Source: Pyrococcus furiosus DSM 3638 (GTDB taxonomy: Archaea; Methanobacteriota_B; Thermococci; Thermococcales; Thermococcaceae). From it: 64,000 nucleotides of DNA. The stretch lies in contig NC_003413.1 of the NCBI RefSeq assembly GCF_000007305.1, positions 124,001 to 188,000 on the forward strand. Reading direction: 5' to 3'. Of the stretch, positions 9,314-23,086 are shown in pieces. Each line of letters starts with the position of its first letter. The stretch's first letter is position 1. The position numbers were made by a program, and so were the translations under genes. Under the pieces are notes generated by a model, which was not told the DNA's origin, searched no databases, and saw only the letters and a program-made list of their open reading frames with translations.

Positions 9314-10513
9314 ATGGAGGGAACTCTAAAGGTATATGCCTCTCCTTCATATGAAATTTATGGGATTTCAAAAAATCCATTCGTTGAGTTAGCTAGTGAG
9401 GGAATAGAAGATATAGAATCAATTCATGTTTACCAGGAGGTTGATATGAAAATTTCTTCCATAATCTCAGATGTTATAGGAAACAGAACTTCCGTGGCAT
9501 TTTCAATAGTTGGCCCCCTTGGAATGGGGAAGACACAGAGACTAAAGAGTATTGGGAAAATAATTGAGGAAAAGAGAGGAAAAGTAATCTATGTAAAGGT
9601 TGATACTACCGATGTTCTTAAAATAACAAGAGATATTTTTGCCGCTTTGAAACCCCCTAGGGAGAGAACGAATATTTTCATTGAGAACCTATATAGAAAG
9701 CTCGGATTTATAAACAGACTTGAAAAGATGCTTTCCTCTCTGGAAGAATATAAAAGTAGAGATATCGCTGAGATGTTGACCCAACAGTTATCCAAATATT
9801 CATATTCTGCCTTACTATTGGATGAGCTAGAGAACATGATGGGGGCAACCGAGAAGGAAAAAATTCTCTTCTTTGAAATGCTGAGGCATTTCATAAGCAA
9901 TATGCCCCCAGGGACTGTGTTCGCATTTGCGAGCATTCCAGAAGCTTATGAGGAGTACTCAAAACAATTCCCCGCTTTTTTCATGAGACTCCATTATGAG
10001 TTTAAATTAAGGCCTATGAGCTTTGAAGAGGTCGTTGAACTTGTAAAGAAGAGACTCTCTAAGGTTAGAACTAAAGACACCAGTGATCCAATATATCCCT
10101 TTACTGAAGATGCCTTAAGGCTAATTCATGAGCTAGGAAAAGGAAATCCAAGGCAGATTCTCAGATTACTCAATCATGTTTTGACTGAGGCTGTTAAGCA
10201 CAAGTTCGATCCAATTGATGAATATGTTGTCACGACAATACTTGAGGAGCCAAAGAGTTTGGAAGAATACTTGGCGAGAATTCCACATGACTTCAAAGAT
10301 ATAGTAAAGGTGATAGTGGAGAAATTTGAGGGAGGGCCTGTAAGCTACATTGAAGTTGCAAAAGAATTAAGGATTCCTGGAACAGAAGCATATGAAAAGT
10401 TAGAACATTTAGTCAGCTTGAATTTCTTGGTGGGCGATCCTAGAGGAAATTACAAAGTTCCAGACTACGTTAGAAAGTTCTTAAAGAAAGGGAAAGAGGG
10501 GGTAAAAGAATGA
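9314..10513 (+). CDS. Orc1/Cdc6-like AAA+ ATPase with C-terminal winged helix
   Basis: The protein has Walker A GPLGMGKTQ near residue 70, Walker B ALLLDELE, sensor-like FAFASIPEAYEEY and the lid segment GKGNPRQILRLLNHV. A C-terminal winged-helix-like region (FEGGPVSYIEVAKELRIPGTEAYEKL) completes the Orc1/Cdc6-type layout. It lacks the strong hallmarks of the replication initiator itself, so I call it a relative with an unknown role in DNA-linked regulation. GGGAGGG sits 4-5 nt before the ATG at 9314, so I prefer that start to 9299. The end overlaps the next gene by 4 nt. Confidence 0.8.
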   Translation: MEGTLKVYASPSYEIYGISKNPFVELASEGIEDIESIHVYQEVDMKISSIISDVIGNRTSVAFSIVGPLGMGKTQRLKSIGKIIEEKRGKVIYVKVDTTDVLKITRDIFAALKPPRERTNIFIENLYRKLGFINRLEKMLSSLEEYKSRDIAEMLTQQLSKYSYSALLLDELENMMGATEKEKILFFEMLRHFISNMPPGTVFAFASIPEAYEEYSKQFPAFFMRLHYEFKLRPMSFEEVVELVKKRLSKVRTKDTSDPIYPFTEDALRLIHELGKGNPRQILRLLNHVLTEAVKHKFDPIDEYVVTTILEEPKSLEEYLARIPHDFKDIVKVIVEKFEGGPVSYIEVAKELRIPGTEAYEKLEHLVSLNFLVGDPRGNYKVPDYVRKFLKKGKEGVKE

Positions 10514-11022
10514 ACTATGAGGAACATGTACTTGCCGGCTTAATGACATATCCTTTGGCAATTCTCCTCGCTCTCTACTTGCCTCTTAAAGTTGATCTAA
10601 CGTTCTATGCTTTAGCGTTAGGGTATGCGTTTTACGTCCTTGGTAGCGATTTACCAGATATAGACCATCCAGATTCACTAATTCACAGAGGCTCAAAGCC
10701 TCTATTTTCTGTGGCTTTAGGCAGTATTGTGGCAATGAAAATCCTTCCCTATCTGGAAAATTACAATTTAGCAATTTTCTTGGCATGGGTTGTAGGAGCT
10801 GTGTTTGCAGTGATAGGATGGTTTACCTTTTCGGCACTTTTGCCTAGACATAGAGGAGTCGTCCACTCAATAACGTTTGCTTTGATTTATGCGGGAATAT
10901 CTTACTTGGCAGTTAATTATGGCCTTGAGTTGAGTAAAAATGAGGCAATGTTTGTGAGTCTTTCAGCGTTTTTAGGGTACCTCCTCCATCTCATTCTGGA
11001 CAAAGAGATTAAGCTCCTTTGA
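10510..11022 (+). CDS. YdjM/DUF457-type membrane-bound metal-dependent hydrolase
   Basis: A 170-residue protein with about four membrane segments. The motifs [11 protein letters not shown] and PRHRGVVHS supply the His/Asp metal ligands characteristic of the YdjM (LexA-regulated, DUF457) family of membrane metal-dependent hydrolases. Substrates of the family are poorly known. It overlaps the AAA+ gene by ATGA, so the pair is co-translated, but no functional link is evident. Its last 14 nt overlap the convergent MarC-family gene. Confidence 0.82.
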   Translation: MNYEEHVLAGLMTYPLAILLALYLPLKVDLTFYALALGYAFYVLGSDLPDIDHPDSLIHRGSKPLFSVALGSIVAMKILPYLENYNLAIFLAWVVGAVFAVIGWFTFSALLPRHRGVVHSITFALIYAGISYLAVNYGLELSKNEAMFVSLSAFLGYLLHLILDKEIKLL

Positions 11023-11617
11023 GGAGGTTTATTAATATTCCCCCTACCCCTGTCACCATCATCTGAGCTCCAATTGCCATTATAAACAGTCCAATTATCC
11101 TTATCAAAACGCTTAGTAGTGTTTTACTGACACTTTTTAGGGCATAGAGGGCTATTGCCATTAGCAAGGCATTAATTGTTATGGCAATTACTGTGGCTAA
11201 TATTGATACATAGATTCCATACTCTGCCGTTAGGGTTATCGCAGCTGTTATGGCTGCTGGCCCTGCAATTAAAGGAGTAGCAACGGGAACTGCTGCTAGG
11301 GCTAAAATGTTTCTTTCCTTCCTTATAGTTACCATAGCGCCGCTTTCTAGCGCATCCAATCCAATCTTAAATAGCACAAATCCTCCCGCAATTCTAAGGG
11401 CATCAACATCTATGTGGAAAATGTCTTGAAGGATAACTTTACCAGCAATAGCAAAGAGAAGTAGAAGTATCAATCCAATTAAATTGGCTTTGATTATTAG
11501 ACTCTTCACATCTTCTATGTGAAAGTCTTCCTTGAGTAGAGTAACCAAAAGAATTTTATCGCTAGGATCAATCATGATTAGCATTAGTAGCGCTGAGCTT
11601 AGTATTTCCCCTAGCAT
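11009..11617 (-). CDS. MarC-family integral membrane protein (UPF0056)
   Basis: About 202 residues with six predicted membrane helices. Conserved MarC features are [13 protein letters not shown] at the first helix end, [16 protein letters not shown], and [15 protein letters not shown]. Despite the name, MarC proteins are not shown to give antibiotic resistance and the transported substrate is unknown. I place the start at the ATG at 11617. No Shine-Dalgarno is visible and a TATA-like TTAAACTTTT lies close, so the mRNA may be leaderless. Confidence 0.82.
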   Translation of the reverse strand: MLGEILSSALLMLIMIDPSDKILLVTLLKEDFHIEDVKSLIIKANLIGLILLLLFAIAGKVILQDIFHIDVDALRIAGGFVLFKIGLDALESGAMVTIRKERNILALAAVPVATPLIAGPAAITAAITLTAEYGIYVSILATVIAITINALLMAIALYALKSVSKTLLSVLIRIIGLFIMAIGAQMMVTGVGGILINLLKGA

Positions 11618-11669
11618 ACACAAAAGTTTAAGTTAGATGGTGCTTATAAACAATTGGGGGAGTAGTAGG

Positions 11670-12581
11670 ATGAGAGTGGTAGCAAAAGTGCTTTTCATAA
11701 TTTTCCTCTTGTGGGTAGTCTATGGTGCTTACTTCTTAGTAAACTTTCAGCCAACAATATCGGCATCGTGGGGAGACTTATGGGGAGAGAAAGGGAGAGC
11801 AAAAGGATCTATTTTTGTAAATATAAACTTAGGAAATCCCTCCCCTATCCCAATAAAAGTTGAAAATCTGAAAATCAGAGTCAATGATATTACTGTTGGA
11901 AGCGCTGAAAACTTTGGGATCGGATTTTTAAGGGAAAAGTTGGTTGGGAATTTAACTATTGATTTTTGGAATTTAACAGATGCCTTGATATCTCACATAG
12001 AGAACAACGAGCGTAGCATCGTAGAATTGTCCGCTAATATAAAGTTGTTCAACATAATCCCCTACAACTATTCAATAACTAGGGAAGTTGACTTTAATGT
12101 TCTCTCTTACTTCTCAAACATAACTGTGCCTTCAAAGAAGTATAGTGGTCTCATTATTTCAGTATATACTCCAGCAATTGAGGGAATAGATGCTAGATGG
12201 GGAGAAGTTACTCAGGAAAAAATAACGATAATAGCAAAGATAAAATTGTACAATCCAAACGACTTTCTAATTGTTGTGGATAACCTTGAAGGGTATATCT
12301 ATGTGAATGGCTTTGAATTTGGATATGCTAGGATTATTGAAGGAGCAACGATTAGAGGAAAGTCTCGGGGAGAAGTAGTTGTGGAAATTACAACAGACGA
12401 AATTAAGCTCTACAATGCAATCGTGAGTCATATAGAGAACGGATGTGTCAGTGATGTTAAACTAGACATAAAATTCCACATAGGCTCTGGAGGGTTCTAT
12501 GGTTGGGAGGTCAAAGTTCCCTTAAAGGATGTTCACACGAGAATTGAGTTCGATCCTCTTGCATACATAACTTCTCCCTAG
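11670..12581 (+). CDS. Membrane-anchored protein with two LEA2/WHy-like beta domains
   Basis: A single N-terminal membrane segment (VVAKVLFIIFLLWVVYGAY) is followed by an exported region with two repeats of the pattern IxVxLxNPxPxPIxVxNLxxxI. The first is NINLGNPSPIPIKVENLKI, the second AKIKLYNPNDFLIVVDNLEG. This fits the LEA14/WHy (water stress and hypersensitive response) fold. The protein would sit on the outer face of the membrane. Function is unknown. GGGGGAG lies 8 nt before the ATG at 11670. The gene ends about 350 bp before 16S rRNA. Confidence 0.65.
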   Translation: MRVVAKVLFIIFLLWVVYGAYFLVNFQPTISASWGDLWGEKGRAKGSIFVNINLGNPSPIPIKVENLKIRVNDITVGSAENFGIGFLREKLVGNLTIDFWNLTDALISHIENNERSIVELSANIKLFNIIPYNYSITREVDFNVLSYFSNITVPSKKYSGLIISVYTPAIEGIDARWGEVTQEKITIIAKIKLYNPNDFLIVVDNLEGYIYVNGFEFGYARIIEGATIRGKSRGEVVVEITTDEIKLYNAIVSHIENGCVSDVKLDIKFHIGSGGFYGWEVKVPLKDVHTRIEFDPLAYITSP

Positions 12582-12628
12582 CCATAACATTTTTATACCC
12601 ATTTGTTTTGATATATTAATTGCCCTCC

Positions 12629-12649
12629 TGCACAGGCAGTAGGTGTGCA
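12629..12649. repeat. Inverted repeat in the rRNA promoter
   Basis: TGCACA (12629-12634) and TGTGCA (12644-12649) form a perfect 6-bp inverted repeat with a 9-nt spacer that ends exactly at a candidate TATA box. It might be an operator controlling rRNA synthesis. Confidence 0.3.
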
Positions 12650-12844
12650 AAAATTTTTCATTATGGGGGTTCGCTATCTATAGGGTGGAGCCCCTGAAGA
12701 GGGGGCGAAAACCCAGGGGCCCGACGGCGGCGTCGGGGGGATTGGGGGCAAAGCCCCCGGAATGAACCCCGCCCTCCTCCCCTGGGTATAGCAAGATGCG
12801 CTCCCGAGGAATACCCCCGAATGGGGGGACCCCTCGGGGGTAAG

Positions 12845-12880
12845 GCAGGCCCGGCACCCCGGTTAAACCCCCGGACGGGG
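12845..12880 (+). other. 16S rRNA processing stem, 5' strand, with bulge-helix-bulge
   Basis: GCAGGCCCGGCACCCC, GGTT, AAA, CCCCCGGACGGGG pairs with 14438-14473 downstream of 16S. The interruption forms a bulge-helix-bulge motif: a 4-bp helix GGTT/AGCT flanked by the 3-nt bulges AAA (12865-12867) and AAA (14455-14457). Splicing endonuclease cuts such motifs to release pre-16S. Confidence 0.85.
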
Positions 12881-12929
12881 AATCTGGTACTCCCCCGCGT
12901 GGGGAGTTCCACCGGCCGTACTCCCTTTA

Positions 12930-14426
<1,497 letters not shown>

Positions 14427-14437
14427 ATCGCCGGAAA

Positions 14438-14473
14438 CCCCGTCCGGGGGAGCTAAAGGGGTGCCGGGCCTGC
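14438..14473 (+). other. 16S rRNA processing stem, 3' strand
   Basis: CCCCGTCCGGGGG, AGCT, AAA, GGGGTGCCGGGCCTGC is the complement of 12845-12880 with the matching 3-nt bulge. It is followed at once by a run of seven T within TTTTTTTAAAGG (about 14473-14483) before the tRNA. Confidence 0.85.
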
Positions 14474-14485
14474 TTTTTTAAAGGT

Positions 14486-14563
<78 letters not shown>

Positions 14564-14634
14564 CGAAGAGATGCACGTCCCGAGCCCAGCTCGGGGCGGA
14601 AGGGCCCAAGGCCCCCGAATAGGGGGCGACGATG

Positions 14635-14677
14635 AGGGCCGTGCATAGGCGGGTGGCCCAAGAAGTGCCTGGCCCCT
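14635..14677 (+). other. 23S rRNA processing stem, 5' strand, with bulge-helix-bulge
   Basis: GGGCCGTGCATAGGCGGGTGG and the following CCCAAGAAGTGCCTGGCCCC pair with 17742-17783 after 23S. The interruption gives a canonical bulge-helix-bulge: helix CAAG (14659-14662) with CTTG (17755-17758), flanked by the 3-nt bulges AAG (14663-14665) and ACA (17759-17761). Confidence 0.85.
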
Positions 14678-14683
14678 CCGGTA

Positions 14684-17737
<3,054 letters not shown>

Positions 17738-17741
17738 GAAG

Positions 17742-17783
17742 GAGGGGCCAGGCACTTGACAGGCCACCCGCCTATGCACGGCC
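17742..17783 (+). other. 23S rRNA processing stem, 3' strand
   Basis: GGGGCCAGGCA, CTTG, bulge ACA, then GGCCACCCGCCTATGCACGG complements 14635-14677. This defines the 3' side of the pre-23S excision site. Confidence 0.85.
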
Positions 17784-17848
17784 TATCAATTGTCTATTCT
17801 GCAAAAGTTTATTAGCAGAAGTTCTGATATTCACTTCTGGTGATATAA

Positions 17849-19318
17849 GTGAAAATGAATTACAGATATCCCCCAAGATATGGTCCAGAATGGGGGAGTG
17901 GAGGGATATACGGCCTAAGGTTCCACAATGGAACGCTATACTTTACACTAGCCTTTGAAGGAGAAGCCCACTTCATAACAGAAGATTCTCACAAAATTTA
18001 CGAGTTTGAGCTTGTAGGTCCAAGGCCCACTTCTGGGGGAGATACCTATAATGCAGTGGAAGTCGTTGATGAATACATATACTTTGGCGGTTGGGTTCAT
18101 GCCCCAGCAAAGTACAGAGGAAAAGGGGAGGGGAAAGCTACAATTGACTTCTCTAACAAGTACTCTCACGTTCACGAATATGACACTGAAAACCAGGAAG
18201 TTAGGCTCGTGTGGAAGGAGTCAATTCACCATCCAAGCGAGTGGGCTGGTGAGGTTAGTGACATAATATATAACCCTTACACAGATGAACTTCTATTGGC
18301 TAGGGAAGATGGACATACAAACCTGGGAGTGTATTCTTTGAGTAGGAATGGAAGGATAAGACTTCTCAACGATAAGCCAAGTGCCAAAGGATGTCAAATG
18401 CATGATCTTGCATTCTTTGGAATAGGGAAGAATTACAGGAAGGGATTGGAGGAAATCCATGCCTTGGACATGATAACTGAAAGGTGGGAAGTGTTTCCAT
18501 TAGGAGAAAGTTTGGACGGGGGTAAGTACATCCAACCTCACCTTGGGGGCAATGGGGTTTCAGTAAATAATCGAGTATTTGCTTTTGTGAGAGGAGGAGT
18601 ATTTGTTGGAAATCCACATAACGATGAACAATTCGCCTTTGTTAGATTGTTCGATTTCTATACATTCTATGCTCCGTTCAGGGTAAATGCCCTGCCAATT
18701 GGTGGTGGAATACTTGTGGGGTTCAATGCTCACCACGATGCCTATTATAGGCCCAGGACTCAGGAGGAAATGATTTACCATAGGTTTACAAATACAATCC
18801 CAGGGCCAAGTGTTTTAGTTTACTTTGCTCCTCCCATGGTCAAGATAGTTGGAGTGTTTGGAGCTAGGATTACCTCAATAGAAAAAGTTGATGGGAAAAT
18901 ATTGGTGGCTACAAACACAACTCCAAACGTTGGAGCATTGGATGCAACTCCCTTTGACACAGGGAACAAAGATATCTTTGTCCTTCCCGAAAAGATACTC
19001 CAAGAAAAACCACCTGCAGTTAGCTTCTCAGTTCCACTGGCTTTTCCAAGTGAAGGCAAGAGAATGGGGGCAGGGGTCTTTGGTGGGATTCCTTTGGATG
19101 GATACGATAATGCGAGACTTATAATTAAGGCTTCAAGGGACAACCGCCTAAAGGTTTACGAGTATGATTTGGCCCTTCCTCTTAGAGATGCAGACGTTGA
19201 GGAGTTCGACATTAAGAAGGGAAGAAACGTCATTGACCTTAGGACATTCTCTGGCATAGTTTCATTTGAGCTTGAGAGCGAGGACTTTAGTGGTGTTGCC
19301 AGGATAGAGCTCTGGTGA
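17849..19318 (+). CDS. DUF2139-like archaeal beta-propeller-type protein
   Basis: A 489-residue soluble protein starting at GTG 17849, preceded by GGTGAT. The sequence is rich in repeated beta-strand units of the form hYFGGW..., LLLAREDGHTNLGVYSL, VFAFVRGGVFVGNP, ILVGFNAHHDAYY and ILVATNTT. These suggest a WD/kelch-like propeller, with an added beta domain in the last 90 residues. It resembles the archaeal DUF2139 family, which has no known function. It begins 65 bp after the 23S processing stem, with a TATA-like AAAAGTTTATT at 17803-17813. It overlaps the next gene by 4 nt. Confidence 0.7.
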   Translation: MKMNYRYPPRYGPEWGSGGIYGLRFHNGTLYFTLAFEGEAHFITEDSHKIYEFELVGPRPTSGGDTYNAVEVVDEYIYFGGWVHAPAKYRGKGEGKATIDFSNKYSHVHEYDTENQEVRLVWKESIHHPSEWAGEVSDIIYNPYTDELLLAREDGHTNLGVYSLSRNGRIRLLNDKPSAKGCQMHDLAFFGIGKNYRKGLEEIHALDMITERWEVFPLGESLDGGKYIQPHLGGNGVSVNNRVFAFVRGGVFVGNPHNDEQFAFVRLFDFYTFYAPFRVNALPIGGGILVGFNAHHDAYYRPRTQEEMIYHRFTNTIPGPSVLVYFAPPMVKIVGVFGARITSIEKVDGKILVATNTTPNVGALDATPFDTGNKDIFVLPEKILQEKPPAVSFSVPLAFPSEGKRMGAGVFGGIPLDGYDNARLIIKASRDNRLKVYEYDLALPLRDADVEEFDIKKGRNVIDLRTFSGIVSFELESEDFSGVARIELW

Positions 19319-19890
19319 TGTTGATGGAATTGCTTGTAGTGAAGGATAGAAGAATTGAGTATGATGGGTCAGCAATTAGAAGCCATTGGGCCTACAGAAA
19401 CTTTGGCCTCCTGGGAAATTCTTTAGTTGTTTTTAGAGGAGGATGCAATGTAAAGATTGAGGAGATGGTTGACATTGAGGACCTAAGACTGCACAATGAA
19501 ATTAAGAGTGATGACATGGTGCACTACATCATCGAGGTCTTTGACTTAGTTAACACTCTTTTTGCATCAACTCTCCAGAAGCTCTTCATAGCTAAACTTT
19601 GCGAAGTTCTTAATGAGTACGGGATTAAGACGGAGAGGAAGGGAGATGATATCTACGTTAACGGGAAAAAGCTTAGCATCTCAATCGCTACAATTTCTCC
19701 AGTCAGCGTGAAGATACATATTGGCATAAACGTTGAGGCTAAGGGGGTTCCAGAGGGTGTTGATGCAATAGGACTTAGGGAGCTTGGCATAACAGATATC
19801 GAAGAGTTTATGGAGAGAACTGGTAAGGCCATTGTTGAGGAGTTCAACAAGGTAAAAAAGGATAGTCTCAAGGTAAGGTGGGTTCAGTAG
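19315..19890 (+). CDS. DUF366 family protein
   Basis: A 191-residue archaeal protein with the DUF366 pattern: GSAIRSHWAYRNFG near the N-terminus, a central DLRLHNEIKSDDMVHYIIE, and a C-terminal IHIGINVEAKGVPEGVDA followed by GLRELGI. The family is uncharacterised. Its RSHW and LHNEI...DMVHY segments look like a ligand-binding or catalytic site. The start overlaps the DUF2139-like stop, so the two are co-translated. It is convergent with the dolichol-kinase-like gene, overlapping by 7 nt. Confidence 0.75.
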   Translation: MMLMELLVVKDRRIEYDGSAIRSHWAYRNFGLLGNSLVVFRGGCNVKIEEMVDIEDLRLHNEIKSDDMVHYIIEVFDLVNTLFASTLQKLFIAKLCEVLNEYGIKTERKGDDIYVNGKKLSISIATISPVSVKIHIGINVEAKGVPEGVDAIGLRELGITDIEEFMERTGKAIVEEFNKVKKDSLKVRWVQ

Positions 19891-20492
19891 AGGAAGTATA
19901 GCGCTGAACCGACAAGGGGCACAGCAAGGTTGTCATCTATCCATGGCTGATATTCAGCGAGCATGAGTATGAATGCCCATCCCACTTTTTCTATTATATT
20001 TCCATCTAAGAATGCCACTGCAATTATGATGGCAGTTATTATATATCCCAAGCTTCCCGTCCAGTGTTTCTTGAGTTTCACATTGAAGCCGTTTCGTTTG
20101 AAGTAATAGTGTCTTATGATTCCAGTAACCCCATCGCTTATCGCCATGACGAGAAGTAGGGCAGATGCATAGTCTCTAGGGAATACAAATGTTATGAATG
20201 ATGCCGAAAATGCAAAGAACACCTCTCCATAGTTTTGCTTTAACTGATACCAATTTAACTCTCTGTTTTTAACGTGAGCGAGTAGTTGGGCAATTCCAAA
20301 GAGAGCTGCCGCTGGACTAAAAATTTCTCTTGGAATTATTCCGTAGTAGAAGAATAACGCTGCGGGTATGATGCTAAGATGTATAAGCTTTCTATTTATC
20401 CATGCCCACTCTGGGCCGAGTTTCTTTGTTAAAGCTATCGTGAGTATTATGCAAGAGGCTCCAATTGTAACTCCTGCCACAGTCTCTAGCAT
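19884..20492 (-). CDS. Dolichol kinase / polyprenol kinase-like membrane protein
   Basis: A 202-residue protein with seven or so membrane helices. The motifs INRKLIHLSI, MAISDGVTGIIRHYYFKRN, KKHWTGSLGYIITA and WIDDNLAVPL match the SEC59/VTE5 dolichol and phytol kinase superfamily and the related CTP:phosphatidate group. A plausible role is CTP-dependent phosphorylation of dolichol or another isoprenoid alcohol in archaeal lipid or N-glycan carrier metabolism. The AglB gene elsewhere in the window makes this attractive, but linkage is distant. Substrate is inferred. Confidence 0.72.
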   Translation of the reverse strand: MLETVAGVTIGASCIILTIALTKKLGPEWAWINRKLIHLSIIPAALFFYYGIIPREIFSPAAALFGIAQLLAHVKNRELNWYQLKQNYGEVFFAFSASFITFVFPRDYASALLLVMAISDGVTGIIRHYYFKRNGFNVKLKKHWTGSLGYIITAIIIAVAFLDGNIIEKVGWAFILMLAEYQPWIDDNLAVPLVGSALYFLY

Positions 20493-20606
20493 GTATTTCC
20501 ACCAAGAAATTAAAAGATGTGAAGCTTAAAAACTGTTTTTCTTAACTATAGGTTGTTGACCGTAACCTTAAAATGATGTTCTCCCAGCTACCTGTGGTGG
20601 TGAAAA

Positions 20607-22178
20607 ATGGTTCACTGGGCTGACTACATGGCTGAAAAGATCATTAAGGAGAGAGGGGAGAAGGAGGAATATGTGGTTGAGAGTGGTATAACCCCCAGTG
20701 GTTACGTTCACGTAGGAAATTTTAGGGAGCTTTTCACTGCTTACATTGTTGGGCATGCATTGAGAGATAGAGGATACAATGTTAGACACATTCACATGTG
20801 GGATGATTATGATCGTTTTAGAAAAGTTCCCAAGAATGTTCCTCAGGAGTGGGAAGAGTACTTAGGAATGCCGGTTAGTGAAGTCCCTGACCCCTGGGGA
20901 TGTCACGATAGCTATGCTGAGCATTTTATGGGATTATTTGAGGAAGAGGTTGCGAAGCTTGAGATGGATGTAGAGTTCTTGAGGGCTAGTGAGCTCTACA
21001 AGAAGGGGGAATATGCAGAGGAAATTAGGAAGGCCTTTGAGGCTAAGGGGAAGATAATGGCCATACTTAACAAATATAGGGAAGTTGCTAAGCAACCTCC
21101 TCTTCCAGAAAATTGGTGGCCTGCTATGGTGTATTGTCCAGAACACAGAAAGGAAAGTGAGATAATAGATTGGGATGGGGAGTGGGGAGTGAAGTATAGA
21201 TGTCCTGAAGGTCATGAAGGGTGGACAGATATAAGGGATGGCAATGTAAAGCTTAGGTGGCGTGTTGATTGGCCAATGAGATGGGCACATTTTGGGGTTG
21301 ATTTTGAGCCTGCAGGAAAGGATCACCTAGCCGCTGGTTCAAGTTATGATACAGGGAAAGAAATTATTAGGGAAGTCTATGGAAAAGAAGCCCCACTAAC
21401 GTTAATGTATGAGTTCGTCGGAATTAAGGGACAGAAGGGAAAAATGAGCGGAAGTAAGGGTAACGTAATTCTATTATCTGACTTATATGAAGTCCTTGAA
21501 CCTGGGCTTGTGAGGTTTATATATGCTAAGCACAGGCCAAACAAGGAGATAAGGATAGACCTTGGTCTAGGTCTTTTGAATTTGTACGACGAATTCGATA
21601 GGGTTGAGAGGATATACTTTGGAATTGAAAAAGGAAAGGGGGATGAAGAGGAGCTCAAGAGAACTTATGAACTCTCTGTCCCTAAAAAGCCAAAAAGGTT
21701 AGTAGCTCAAGCTCCATTTAGATTCTTAGCTGTACTCGTTCAACTACCCCATCTCTCTATTGAGGATATAATTTTCACATTGGTAAAGCAGGGGCATGTT
21801 CCTGAGAATCTCACCCAAGAGGACATAGATAGAATTAAGCTTAGGATAAAACTGGCCAAAAATTGGGTTGAGAAGTATGCACCAGAAGAAGTTAAATTTA
21901 AGATTCTCAGCGTTCCTGGAGTTTCAGAAGTTGATCCAACTATTAGGGAAGCTATGCTTGAAGTTGCAGAGTGGCTCGAATCGCATGAAGACTTTGCCGT
22001 TGATGAGCTTAACAACATCCTATTTGAGGTTGCCAAGAAGAGGAATATTCCGAGCAAAGTGTGGTTTTCCACATTGTACAAACTATTCATAGGTAAAGAT
22101 AGAGGGCCAAAGCTAGCTAATTTCTTAGCTGCATTGGATAGGGAGTTTGTAGTTAGAAGGCTTAGGTTAGAAGGGTGA
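20607..22178 (+). CDS. lysS: Lysyl-tRNA synthetase, class I
   Basis: A 523-residue class I LysRS, the archaeal form unrelated to the bacterial class II enzyme. The HIGH-equivalent is [13 protein letters not shown] and the KMSKS-equivalent is [10 protein letters not shown]. Cysteines in WGCHD, YCPEHRK and [10 protein letters not shown] (about 170-210) form the zinc-binding region. The C-terminal helical cage domain is complete. GGTGGTG lies just upstream of the ATG. The stop overlaps the next gene by 4 nt. Confidence 0.97.
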   Translation: MVHWADYMAEKIIKERGEKEEYVVESGITPSGYVHVGNFRELFTAYIVGHALRDRGYNVRHIHMWDDYDRFRKVPKNVPQEWEEYLGMPVSEVPDPWGCHDSYAEHFMGLFEEEVAKLEMDVEFLRASELYKKGEYAEEIRKAFEAKGKIMAILNKYREVAKQPPLPENWWPAMVYCPEHRKESEIIDWDGEWGVKYRCPEGHEGWTDIRDGNVKLRWRVDWPMRWAHFGVDFEPAGKDHLAAGSSYDTGKEIIREVYGKEAPLTLMYEFVGIKGQKGKMSGSKGNVILLSDLYEVLEPGLVRFIYAKHRPNKEIRIDLGLGLLNLYDEFDRVERIYFGIEKGKGDEEELKRTYELSVPKKPKRLVAQAPFRFLAVLVQLPHLSIEDIIFTLVKQGHVPENLTQEDIDRIKLRIKLAKNWVEKYAPEEVKFKILSVPGVSEVDPTIREAMLEVAEWLESHEDFAVDELNNILFEVAKKRNIPSKVWFSTLYKLFIGKDRGPKLANFLAALDREFVVRRLRLEG

Positions 22179-23086
22179 ATTTTATGTTGAATGTTGCGGG
22201 AATTGGGGTTGAAATTAGGGGAGATTTAGATGATGGGTTTGAGGATGCTTTTCTCTCCACTTTTTCTAAAAGATACTTACCAGATGTCTCCATGAGGAAA
22301 AGTACTGTTAATGTTGTAATTAAGAGAAGAAAGGGCAAATCATTTCGAGTTTTTGGAGCTTTGTATGATAATCATGGAGTTGATGAATACATCATAGAAT
22401 CTCCACCCCCTAAAGCTTATGAAAATGAGTCCCCAGTGTTTTTCCTACTTCAGGCCGTTGCTAGGGCCGGTGCAAAACTTGGAAAGATATTTCTGACAGA
22501 CTCTGCTTCCATTCTAAAGGATAACGAGGGGATACTGTTTTTGGGATATCCGCACAGTGGAAAGAGTACATTATCCTCCCTAGCTTTGGCTGAAGGCTTC
22601 CCAGTTCTTAGCACGGAAAATACAGTTGTGGAAGTCAGGAATGGAAAACTTTACATAACTGGTGGGACAAGTGTTCTTGTTTATGATCCTGTAATAGAGG
22701 AAATTTATGGAGTGAAACTTCCTTATGATGAAGTCACTAGAAGTGGGTATAGAATAAAGAGTGTTGAGGATCCAAAGAGAGCAGAGATTTTGGGAAAAGG
22801 AGTTAAGGTAAGTCTTATAGTGGTTCTTCACTCTGCCTTCAATTGTAAGGGATTTAGCTTTTCTGAAGTTAAGGGAAGAAAAGTACGCAAGACGTTATGG
22901 TATTTCGCAACTTCACTGGTTAAAGGGGTAGACTATTACGAACCAAGGCCTTTAGATCTTCCTATAACTCCGGAGATTTGGGAGGAGCTTGAAAATTTCC
23001 TGAATGCAGCAGGCTCAGTAAGGATTATTGAAGCGTTTGGCAACCATAGAGAAATCTTACTTGGGATTATAAACGATGAGGTATGA
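22175..23086 (+). CDS. HprK-like P-loop kinase-related protein
   Basis: A 303-residue protein. The P-loop [17 protein letters not shown] (near residue 130) sits in a context like HPr kinase/PEP-carboxykinase-type folds, with a downstream [19 protein letters not shown] in place of the usual second acidic motif. Archaea of this group have no PTS HPr, so the protein target is unknown. Co-translation with lysS (4-nt overlap) is positional information only. It is convergent with the methyltransferase gene with a 30-nt overlap. A metabolite or protein kinase is plausible, not proven. Confidence 0.6.
   Translation: MNFMLNVAGIGVEIRGDLDDGFEDAFLSTFSKRYLPDVSMRKSTVNVVIKRRKGKSFRVFGALYDNHGVDEYIIESPPPKAYENESPVFFLLQAVARAGAKLGKIFLTDSASILKDNEGILFLGYPHSGKSTLSSLALAEGFPVLSTENTVVEVRNGKLYITGGTSVLVYDPVIEEIYGVKLPYDEVTRSGYRIKSVEDPKRAEILGKGVKVSLIVVLHSAFNCKGFSFSEVKGRKVRKTLWYFATSLVKGVDYYEPRPLDLPITPEIWEELENFLNAAGSVRIIEAFGNHREILLGIINDEV

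Larger units (their letters stand above)
12582..12929 (+). promoter_or_regulatory. rRNA operon promoter region and 16S leader
   Basis: The first 80 bp are AT-rich with two candidate TATA elements, GATATATTAAT (12610-12620) and AAAAATTTTT (12649-12658). The GC-rich transcribed leader begins near 12663. Between the two TATA candidates lies an inverted repeat TGCACA-N9-TGTGCA (12629-12649). The leader includes the 5' half of the 16S processing stem. No protein gene is credible; minus-strand ORFs here are by-products of high GC. Confidence 0.5.

Noticed and set aside
17811-17836. AGAAGT-ACTTCT inverted repeat upstream of the DUF2139-like gene
   Set aside because: Only six base pairs in AT-rich sequence; likely chance.
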